Assembly (NCBI GenBank): GCA_900548745.1
Contig: URLQ01000043.1
Span: 1-20,433 of the forward strand
Direction of reading: 5' to 3'
DNA: 20,433 bases
Source: an uncultured Prevotella sp.
Lineage (GTDB): Bacteria > Bacteroidota > Bacteroidia > Bacteroidales > Bacteroidaceae
Shown in pieces: positions 13,783 through 20,433 of this stretch. Below the pieces are notes generated by a model that saw nothing but the letters and a program-made list of their open reading frames with translations, searched no databases and was not told where the DNA came from. Within the stretch, counting starts at the first letter, position 1, and every line of letters begins with the position of its first letter. Position numbers and translations under genes: made by a program.

Positions 13783-16377
13783 TCATAAATGATTATAGTA
13801 TTCTGTTTTATATCGCTCTATCGTTAGTTTCATTGTTGACACAAGTACATCAATGTCATTAACTATTGATGTTGTGTCATCTTCTGTAATGACATAGTCA
13901 CCTATGCCATCACCCCAACGAATCTCGCAGTTGTGGTTAGGTATGCTTATAAGCAAACCATGAGAACCAAGAGATTTTGAGTCTTGCAATTCTACAGTTA
14001 CATCTTTCATCAATTTTTTTTCTTCTTCATTATAAAATACATCAGTAGCAAGTGTCTTGATATATATAAGTATTGGGTCTAAACAATGGCTATCTGTTGA
14101 CTGTAATTGAGCAAAAATTATATGTCCTTTATCTTCATAGAATCTCTTTCTTCGAGATTCCCAAATAATATGAGGACGTTGTTTGAAATACTTTACCCAT
14201 CCTATGTTGCTGGTTGACTCAACTATGTGTTTGCAGAAGTCCTCAAATGTTGCTTGATCATTCCAATCTATCCATGTTTTTATGAACACACGAACAGATT
14301 CACCAAATTCTGGTTCCTCTCGCAAATAACGCTTCATACTGTTGTCTCGGTCTCTATTAAACTCATAGAGTCGATTCTTCGATTTCCAGCAATCCGGCTG
14401 TAAGCATAACATAGCGTTATAATACAGTTCTTGTTTTTCCCATTGTCTATCAAGATTTATCCACTTTGTCAAGCAATTAGAATAACCAATAAATGTTTCC
14501 AGGTTACCATTTGCCCAATGTAACAGACATCGTATTTGTCCCCATAAATATGGATTTCTTTCAGCATTTCTTATTGCATCTGTCCAGGAAACATTAATAA
14601 TACCTTCGTTGTCGATAAGTCGCAATTTTGCCTTATCCTCTTCTTCCTCCAAAGACTTATTGTCAATACCCTTGTATGGGTGATTAAGTTGTTTGAGAAA
14701 TAACAATACTGCAGCATTGTTTTCATAAAGGTCTATACCATTATCTTCATGATAGCGCTTCATATCCGAAACCATACTGAATACAGCTCCAAATGCATCC
14801 GAAGCATCCTTCCGTTTATTGATACGGTCAGTATTGTTATCGAACTTAAATACGTTTCGAGACATACGTGTCCATTCCTCAAAGTTCAAGCACCAAGCCT
14901 CCGAGTCGGACCTATATGGGTAGAGCTTCAGGAAGCATTGCAATGAATACAATGTGGCAAGGGTATCATTACTAATGTTATCGCCAACTAAATGAGAGAA
15001 ATAGGTGTAGTCATTGTTATCGAAGAACGAATCCAGAGGCAATAATGTTGTTACATCCGTATATTGCCCTTCACCTTTATCAATAATCCATAAGTTAATA
15101 TCATTTATGAGCTCTCTGAAATCAATGATTGTGCAATAACTAGGCAATATATTGCTGTCGCTACTTCTCCAGTCAACGAGATAATTCTGGTATGCGATTA
15201 ACAAATCATCTAGATCTGATTCATTAACATTATATGAAGACTCAAACAGGGTTTCATGCAAATTATATATACGATTCTTTCTGATTTCATATAGACGCAT
15301 TGCTTCCTCGTCATCATCATCTGGTTTCTCAAAGTCATTCGACAAATCTATGCTAGGTACTTTTGCAAACAACTGCATTGCAATCATACGCAACAGAAAT
15401 ATCTTCAATCTTTTTTCAGTTTCCTTTGCAGCGGCAAGTCTTTCTTTTTTATTATCATCAGAAGGAATCTGCGTCATAACTGCACTTGCATACTTCTGCC
15501 AAAACAAATCTATCCACTTTCCATCCATATTCTCACGCCAAGCATGTTCTATGTATGAATCAGCAAGTTTCTTACCATCACAATTTACTTCTCCTTGCTG
15601 CAATTGAATTTCTTCCTCAAGTGTAGATTTCAACTTGTCAAAATCAGAAAGAAGCTTCCCTCTTGCATTCATCTTAATGAACAACTCATCAGACATGCCC
15701 ATCTCGCCCAAGTCAAGATGATTAAAGGTGATATTGTTTAATCTAGCCTGACAAGCATCCAAATCCAACGTCCAATCCATCTGCTCACAGATAGTGTCTA
15801 TCATTACAAGCATAGAGTTGATGGTAGGATCAAAACGCCATCCCCATTGGAACCAATCTCTATTTTGGATAATTTCAGATGGTGTATAGATATGTGCCTT
15901 CAGTTTTGAGGCATCACGCTGCTCTTCTGGTTTACTTCTCTCTTCATCAGTTTTTTTCTTTGACTCTTTTGTCTTTTCAGCAGCTTCATTCACAAATTGC
16001 TTTGCATTATGGTGAACCAATTCTTTACAGAACGCTTCTGAGGTATTACGAGTCTCATATATCAATATAGATTCACCTTCGGCTGTCTGCAAATCGACGC
16101 CTAACACCCAATGCAGGATAAACAAGGTAGTCAAACGCTGCTGACCATCTAGAGGTTCAAAAGCGTTTTTTCTATCACTACCATACACAAAGTCAAGTTG
16201 TGTTTCAGCCTTCTTACCTGTTACTACAAGCAAAAGGCTACGTACAAAATGGTTGCGGATTTCCTTCACCTCTTTGTTCTTACGTCCCTGTGCATAGTCA
16301 CGTTGTATCTGTGGTATGCGTATCTTACCTTTCTTAATAAGATCTGCGAAACACATTTTATCTATATTATCGCTCAT
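13783..16377 (-). CDS. DUF262-domain protein without an obvious DUF1524 nuclease end
   Basis: I place the start at 16377 (MSDNIDKMCFADLI), giving 864 residues and an 11-base overlap with the preceding gene; an earlier ATG at 16422 would add 15 residues of out-of-frame character. The DUF262 landmarks are I-P-Q-I-Q-R-D-Y near residue 20, L-D-G-Q-Q-R-L-T-T-L near 76-85 and M-N-A-R-G-K-L-L-S-D-F-D-K-L near 255-270. DUF262 (GmrS/ParB-like fold) hydrolyses NTPs and regulates DNA cleavage in GmrSD-type enzymes. No H-x-x-P or DUF1524 H-N-H pattern is visible in the last 550 residues, which I do not recognise. Probable partner of the preceding DUF262-DUF1524 protein. Confidence 0.8.
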   Translation of the reverse strand: MSDNIDKMCFADLIKKGKIRIPQIQRDYAQGRKNKEVKEIRNHFVRSLLLVVTGKKAETQLDFVYGSDRKNAFEPLDGQQRLTTLFILHWVLGVDLQTAEGESILIYETRNTSEAFCKELVHHNAKQFVNEAAEKTKESKKKTDEERSKPEEQRDASKLKAHIYTPSEIIQNRDWFQWGWRFDPTINSMLVMIDTICEQMDWTLDLDACQARLNNITFNHLDLGEMGMSDELFIKMNARGKLLSDFDKLKSTLEEEIQLQQGEVNCDGKKLADSYIEHAWRENMDGKWIDLFWQKYASAVMTQIPSDDNKKERLAAAKETEKRLKIFLLRMIAMQLFAKVPSIDLSNDFEKPDDDDEEAMRLYEIRKNRIYNLHETLFESSYNVNESDLDDLLIAYQNYLVDWRSSDSNILPSYCTIIDFRELINDINLWIIDKGEGQYTDVTTLLPLDSFFDNNDYTYFSHLVGDNISNDTLATLYSLQCFLKLYPYRSDSEAWCLNFEEWTRMSRNVFKFDNNTDRINKRKDASDAFGAVFSMVSDMKRYHEDNGIDLYENNAAVLLFLKQLNHPYKGIDNKSLEEEEDKAKLRLIDNEGIINVSWTDAIRNAERNPYLWGQIRCLLHWANGNLETFIGYSNCLTKWINLDRQWEKQELYYNAMLCLQPDCWKSKNRLYEFNRDRDNSMKRYLREEPEFGESVRVFIKTWIDWNDQATFEDFCKHIVESTSNIGWVKYFKQRPHIIWESRRKRFYEDKGHIIFAQLQSTDSHCLDPILIYIKTLATDVFYNEEEKKLMKDVTVELQDSKSLGSHGLLISIPNHNCEIRWGDGIGDYVITEDDTTSIVNDIDVLVSTMKLTIERYKTEYYNHL

Positions 16378-18301
16378 AAGTTTCTGTAGAATTAGAGTTA
16401 AACACATTGAAGATAACATCAACCGTGTTGTGTATCTCCCTTAGATAGCCATCAAAGTCAGGCATACTCCATCGCATTGCATCTATGAAGGATGATTCTG
16501 TATTAGAGTTCGAATAGTATTTCAAGAATACATTTCGTGTACCTATTGGCATAAAGCGTTTTCCGGCCTTATCTTCGCGGATAATGCAGTGGCGCTTATA
16601 TGGAAATGGTGCATCTTGATACTCTCTATTAGTCTTATAATCAAGCAATGTCAGATTGCCTATGCTATCCTTATTCTTTATTGCACCATCACCAGCAGAA
16701 AAGTATTCAAGTACCTCTTTACAGAAGTCGGTGTATTGTTTGTCAATGCCAGTTCCCCTAAGATTAGCTTCATACTTTGGAATAAAATCCATGCATTTAT
16801 TGTAAAGTGGCTTTGCTGTTGCCTTTCTTTCATTCAGTTTTGATTCTATTCCAAGAATATAAGCCACATTATTCAACCAGCGCAAACGGTCTTCGTGTTC
16901 AACCAATGATGCGTTGTTCTGAGAGTCAATATGTTCAATGTCCCATTTTTCTTTCTTGAATGAGTCAAATGCAAAGCGCTGTCCCTTCTGGCGGCTTGTC
17001 TCTACATTGAACAAAAGCAATAGACGGAACACATACTTTGAGCCGTATTCAAAACCGTCAATGCTGGCTGCGTTGAGATAGTTACCTTTGTCTTTGAAAC
17101 TATCCATAATTAGTTTATGGAACTCTTTCTCGGTATCATCATTTGTCCACTCTCTTCCAGAAAACTGTTGCTTGGCGTTTTCTAGCTTGTTATAGATATC
17201 AAGAGGTTGATTGCCAACACTTACCAGATAACCAACATAGTGATAGTATAAGTTGTTTTCGTACCAGGCAATCAACCTGTCATTAGTTTTTATGACATAC
17301 TCCCAAGCAGCACGCATGTTGTCAATACCGTGTTTCTTCCATAGTTGTTTAAGTTCTACAGAATCATCTTTACGTTCTTGCGCTCTGCAATAGTCATATA
17401 GGTTCTGGAATAGACGATACGAATAATCTTTATCCGCGTGGTCAGTTGGTTTCTCTGTTACAAAGTCAAACAATACATCTATTCTCGTCTGATGACTATC
17501 ATTGTTGTTGCTAATAAAGTACCAGAACTTATCATCCTGAAACTGACGCTCCATGATGTTCCAATCCAATGCCAGTTTGTCAGCTTCGACCCGATTGTTA
17601 TTAGATAGGATATTTCTATCCATGATAAACAATGCCTTGATAAGTTCTGAACTTGTAAGACTGATTTTTCCTTTGTTAAGTCTGTTAAAAACCTGTATGC
17701 TTTCAATGGCTTGCTTCTCTTCTGAAACCACATACCAAATGAACTTTACTTGCTTGCTATTATTAGGAAGAAGTAAACAGTCTTTGATTGAATTCATTAC
17801 CCCGTCATAGATGTGATTCGTAAACCATTTCTCAATCACATTCTTGGCAACAGCCAGATAGTAACTGTCTATGTTGTCTTGAGGTTTGGGGTTTTCAAAA
17901 TCCAACTGAGGGCGATTAGTATAGGTCAGATTGTAAATCTTATCGGGTGTGAATATCTTCTTTTCCAAAGGCATCAAACCATATTCAAATATGAACATCA
18001 ATATCAATCTAAGGGTGGTTAAACGTTGCTGCCCATCCAAAACTTCCCAGGCATCAATCTGTACGCCATCAGTATCTGTCCACTTGCAAGGTTTTACGAC
18101 GAGTGGCTGCAGGTAATAACTATCTTCTTTATCCTGTTTAGCAAACTCACAAATGTCTTCCAATAGGTCAATAACCTGTTTTTCCTCCCAACGATAACCA
18201 CGCTGGTAGGAAGGGATGACAAAGTGATACTTTGTCGTGATTAACTCTGCAACAGGTTTTGGGCAGAAGTTAGAGTTTGATGTGTATTGAGTGTTACTCA
18301 T
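16367..18301 (-). CDS. DUF262-DUF1524 protein (GmrSD-like nuclease)
   Basis: The 644-residue protein has an N-terminal DUF262 with I29-P-S-Y-Q-R-G-Y-R-W at 29-38, V-L-D-G-Q-Q-R-L-T-T-L at 87-97 and F-N-R-L-N-K-G-K-I-S-L-T at 205-216. The C-terminal DUF1524 (HNH-type) shows D454-I-E-H457-I, then I-G-N-L-T-L-L-D and a later N-R-E-Y plus F-P-Y-K-R segment. In GmrSD enzymes DUF262 uses NTPs to license cleavage of modified phage DNA by DUF1524; here the substrate is unknown. It starts two bases after the GIY-YIG gene's stop and overlaps the next DUF262 gene by 11 bases, so all are co-translated within the type I R-M operon. Confidence 0.85.
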   Translation of the reverse strand: MSNTQYTSNSNFCPKPVAELITTKYHFVIPSYQRGYRWEEKQVIDLLEDICEFAKQDKEDSYYLQPLVVKPCKWTDTDGVQIDAWEVLDGQQRLTTLRLILMFIFEYGLMPLEKKIFTPDKIYNLTYTNRPQLDFENPKPQDNIDSYYLAVAKNVIEKWFTNHIYDGVMNSIKDCLLLPNNSKQVKFIWYVVSEEKQAIESIQVFNRLNKGKISLTSSELIKALFIMDRNILSNNNRVEADKLALDWNIMERQFQDDKFWYFISNNNDSHQTRIDVLFDFVTEKPTDHADKDYSYRLFQNLYDYCRAQERKDDSVELKQLWKKHGIDNMRAAWEYVIKTNDRLIAWYENNLYYHYVGYLVSVGNQPLDIYNKLENAKQQFSGREWTNDDTEKEFHKLIMDSFKDKGNYLNAASIDGFEYGSKYVFRLLLLFNVETSRQKGQRFAFDSFKKEKWDIEHIDSQNNASLVEHEDRLRWLNNVAYILGIESKLNERKATAKPLYNKCMDFIPKYEANLRGTGIDKQYTDFCKEVLEYFSAGDGAIKNKDSIGNLTLLDYKTNREYQDAPFPYKRHCIIREDKAGKRFMPIGTRNVFLKYYSNSNTESSFIDAMRWSMPDFDGYLREIHNTVDVIFNVFNSNSTETYER

Positions 18302-18303
18302 AG

Positions 18304-19152
18304 CTATTCTTTGTTTCTATAGAGTTGATTTAATGTTTTAGCTTTCTTCTTATCAATATTGCTTATCCAAGCTGACCAACCGTTCGAAGAACGACCGAGA
18401 CAGAATACTGCAGCTCCACTTGGTGATGGAAATGACTTAGCACGCTTTACGATGTAGAAATCGTCTTCCAGTTCACAACGGCATTCTTTGAGCATTTTTG
18501 CTCTCTGTTCTGGGTGTCTGAACTTAGCACTTTCTTTCACACATATCTTGCTTCCTTCCAATACTGTCATGCCTCCATCATTATAGATACCCTTGGCAAG
18601 AATTCCATTCTCTACGATGTAGAACATAGGCGACTTGTCTGTTACTTCAGCCTTCTCGAAGATGTTATAACCCATGAACGACACGATGAAGCGGATGTCT
18701 TCAAAGTATTCGTCATCGGTACTTCTTTGCGACTCTGTCAAAGTAGGATTTTTGGGATTCTGCTTGTTCTCATCCAGCGTATACTGATTGACTTTCAGTG
18801 CAAGCTCCACAGATCTCTTTTCAAGATACTGCACGTCAGCCTTTGTCTTGTCATGGGCAAGCGAGACAAATACCAAAGCTCTTTGCCAGAAATCCTTCTT
18901 ATTGATATGGTCACGGACTCTCTTATCAAAGTTTTCGGTCTCACCGATATAAGCTTTCGGATTTCCGCTCTCTTCTTCACCTATTAGTATATACAAAGCC
19001 GGCGTACGCAATTCTTTACGTTCATCTTCTCGCAAAATGTCTATGCGTGTACGGGGTATATTATAAGCAATCATTGTGCGGTTGCTTATCACGACGGTTT
19101 GCACTCCCTTTGGCGTTCCGTCAATCAAGTATGTTGTTATAGTCTTGCCCAT
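18304..19152 (-). CDS. GIY-YIG nuclease with C-terminal DUF4357
   Basis: The 282-residue protein has a GIY-YIG fold: L53-Y-I-L as the GIY-like strand, A67-Y-I-G at 67-70, R78 in F-D-K-R-V-R-D-H, and E111 in Y-L-E-K-R as the metal ligand. The catalytic residues therefore look intact. The C-terminus (about 230-277) is DUF4357, with F-P-S-P-S-G-A-A-V-F, G-R-S-S-N-G-W-S-A-W and T-L-N-Q-L. The N-terminal 45 residues (with L-I-D-G-T-P-K-G) are shared by relatives of this architecture. It lies between hsdS (14 bases upstream) and the DUF262 pair (2 bases downstream). Its role in restriction is not established. It might cut DNA alongside HsdR or serve as an accessory anti-phage nuclease. Confidence 0.85.
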   Translation of the reverse strand: MGKTITTYLIDGTPKGVQTVVISNRTMIAYNIPRTRIDILREDERKELRTPALYILIGEEESGNPKAYIGETENFDKRVRDHINKKDFWQRALVFVSLAHDKTKADVQYLEKRSVELALKVNQYTLDENKQNPKNPTLTESQRSTDDEYFEDIRFIVSFMGYNIFEKAEVTDKSPMFYIVENGILAKGIYNDGGMTVLEGSKICVKESAKFRHPEQRAKMLKECRCELEDDFYIVKRAKSFPSPSGAAVFCLGRSSNGWSAWISNIDKKKAKTLNQLYRNKE

Positions 19153-19166
19153 GTTGAATATTTTGA

Positions 19167-20417
19167 TTAAACAAACATCTTATCAAGACACGATGATTTG
19201 ATGCGTTTTAGTGATTCTAGTTTCTGTTCTTCGAGAGATATTTGTTTGTCGATGGTACGGAAGAAAATAGAAATCTGTTTCTGCTCTTCATAAGAAGGGA
19301 AAACAAAGTCCATTTCCATAAACTCCTTAAAACTGATTGAACGACCATCTCGAATACCATAAGTAATCAGTTTCAAGCGATCAATGAAAGCTTTAGACAT
19401 AAAGATGTACTTCCAATAATAGTCATCGTGTTTGTCATCTTCCTTGAAACCGAATACTGTATATGCCGGAGAACAAATACCTTCAACGGACGAGTGTGCA
19501 AAGCCACCTTGAAATGAACGAAGATGGATGACGAACTGACCTGGCAACACACGCTTGTATGTCACCTCGTTTGATTTATCATGGAAAATATCATATCCAC
19601 TTTCACTTCGAGGAGCCATTCCTCTAATATCCTGACATGCTGATAGTACAGGAAGCTCTGGATGGTTCCTTTCGTCGAAGGTCTTGAACAATTCGTTGGC
19701 TGTCATTGAAGAATATTCATCTTCAAATCCTTTGAATCTAACTCTAGGCCTTGTCTCACCTTTTTGTGGGAACATTGCATGAAGAGAAGCAGTCTTCATT
19801 TGTCGGAGAGATGCTATTTTTTTTGATGATATTTGGATTTGCTTGTCTAGCAATTCAAAGCACTCAACAATTTTATGTTGTTCAGGAAAATTTGGCAAAT
19901 ACACCTTCAATTCTTTGAGGTCGGAATAAGCCAATGTCTGGCGCATACCATCACCCATTTTATAATAGACTTTGGTTATATCATCATAATAGTGAAGCAG
20001 TGTGTAGAGATAATGCGGATCTACAACTCTAGTATCACACTCCACACAGACATAAGCAGGTGTAATGATGCCTTCTTCTTCGGATATGCCAACTCGAAGA
20101 CTTTTCTTGTCATTTTGAAGATCGGTCACTCGAAAAACGATAATATCTTTCTTTATTATCTGATAAGTATCGAATGAAGCAGGTAAAAGTCCTTTTTTAG
20201 ATTCTATATCCTTGCGCACTATCTTGCCATAGCTCAATGACAAAAGATTCTGATGATGAACATTCTTGTTAGACTCCCTATATTGACGAGTTATTTCACC
20301 TAAGGTTGTTACCTTCCAAGAATACTTAAACTCATCGAATCTCATTGATGGTATTATGTTTGTCATTTCTTCCATATGTGTTATGTAGGTCGGCGGCATT
20401 GCTGCCGCTTTCCCCAT
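19167..20417 (-). CDS. hsdS: type I restriction enzyme specificity subunit
   Basis: HsdS determines the DNA target of the methylase and nuclease through two target recognition domains (TRDs). A half-subunit start is seen at M25-R-F-D-E-F-K-Y-S-W, TRD1 spans about 37-175, a conserved helix follows F-P-E-Q-H-K-I at 177-183 to about 215, a second half starts at R226-V-R-F-K-G-F, TRD2 spans about 237-370, and the closing helix begins P374-S-Y-E-E-Q-K. Length 416 is normal. The start is uncertain: the frame is open to the right edge; ATGs at 20417, 20375 (MEEMTNII) and 20366 (MTNIIPSM) are possible. The last fits the family best. A TAATG at 20416-20420 could be the end of an off-window hsdM. Confidence 0.93.
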   Translation of the reverse strand: MGKAAAMPPTYITHMEEMTNIIPSMRFDEFKYSWKVTTLGEITRQYRESNKNVHHQNLLSLSYGKIVRKDIESKKGLLPASFDTYQIIKKDIIVFRVTDLQNDKKSLRVGISEEEGIITPAYVCVECDTRVVDPHYLYTLLHYYDDITKVYYKMGDGMRQTLAYSDLKELKVYLPNFPEQHKIVECFELLDKQIQISSKKIASLRQMKTASLHAMFPQKGETRPRVRFKGFEDEYSSMTANELFKTFDERNHPELPVLSACQDIRGMAPRSESGYDIFHDKSNEVTYKRVLPGQFVIHLRSFQGGFAHSSVEGICSPAYTVFGFKEDDKHDDYYWKYIFMSKAFIDRLKLITYGIRDGRSISFKEFMEMDFVFPSYEEQKQISIFFRTIDKQISLEEQKLESLKRIKSSCLDKMFV

Positions 20418-20433
20418 TAAGAACTGTACGTGC

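Noticed and set aside
16378..16422. Upstream start for the second DUF262 protein
   Set aside because: The added 15 residues are the out-of-frame reading of the preceding gene's end; the ATG at 16377 matches the family start and gives a usual short overlap.
18514..18987. 157-codon + strand frame
   Set aside because: It lies wholly opposite the GIY-YIG gene, whose catalytic motifs are clear; this frame shows no motif.
19167..20417. hsdS as part of an invertible shufflon
   Set aside because: Bacteroidales hsdS genes are often phase-variable, but no second hsdS copy, recombinase or matching inverted repeat is visible in this window.
1..20433. CRISPR array, tRNA or rRNA genes, insertion sequence
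   Set aside because: No regularly spaced direct repeats, no cloverleaf or rRNA-like sequence and no transposase motif were seen on either strand.

Overview
The window looks like a Bacteroidales mobile or accessory region (Bacteroides, Parabacteroides or Prevotella-like). Three things suggest this: the Bacteroidetes-style PRTRC gene set, A-rich intergenic DNA without strong Shine-Dalgarno sites, and a Bacteroidetes -7 element (TAnnTTTG form) in front of the defence operon. No rRNA, tRNA, transposase or CRISPR array was found. By eye, the left 4.5 kb is richer in G+C than the rest, which fits two DNA blocks of different origin joined near 4.6-5.6 kb.

Left block, + strand, 1-4610. A tight operon holds two small genes (one a hydrophobic membrane protein), then PRTRC proteins E and C, a 57-codon ORF overlapping a PRTRC F-like gene, PRTRC protein B and PRTRC ThiF. 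A perfect 14-bp stem-loop closes the operon. PRTRC loci belong to plasmids and integrative conjugative elements. They encode a predicted ubiquitin-like pathway: protein C is the Ubl, ThiF the E1 and protein B the E2. The JAB protein A, the ParM-like protein D and ParB are not in the window.

Junction, 4619-5562. A short minus-strand helix-turn-helix gene is followed by about 550 bp of AT-rich DNA without a convincing gene. That stretch holds repeated GTTTAC and TATAACGACT words, a 12-bp inverted repeat, and an open frame that may be a gene remnant.

Right block, all on the minus strand and read from right to left. A type I restriction-modification operon enters from off the right edge, where hsdM is expected. 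It runs hsdS, a GIY-YIG/DUF4357 nuclease, two DUF262 proteins (only the first with a DUF1524-type nuclease end), and hsdR. The HsdR has a C-terminal extension of about 380 residues that carries a HEPN-type R-N-x3-H motif. After 74 bp containing a large dyad over a promoter comes a four-gene CBASS operon: WYL regulator (CapW-like), HNH-SAVED effector (Cap5), CD-NTase, and a lone E2-like protein. This is the type II-short layout.

Taken together, the right block is a layered defence island. It combines modification-dependent DNA cleavage, accessory nucleases, a possible RNase built into HsdR, and nucleotide-signalled abortive infection, and it is carried next to a mobile-element backbone. The points most worth checking are the HEPN-like extension of HsdR, the operator architecture at the CBASS promoter, the DUF262 pair plus GIY-YIG gene between hsdS and hsdR, and the presence of an E1-less CBASS E2 about 1 kb from the E1 of the PRTRC pathway.
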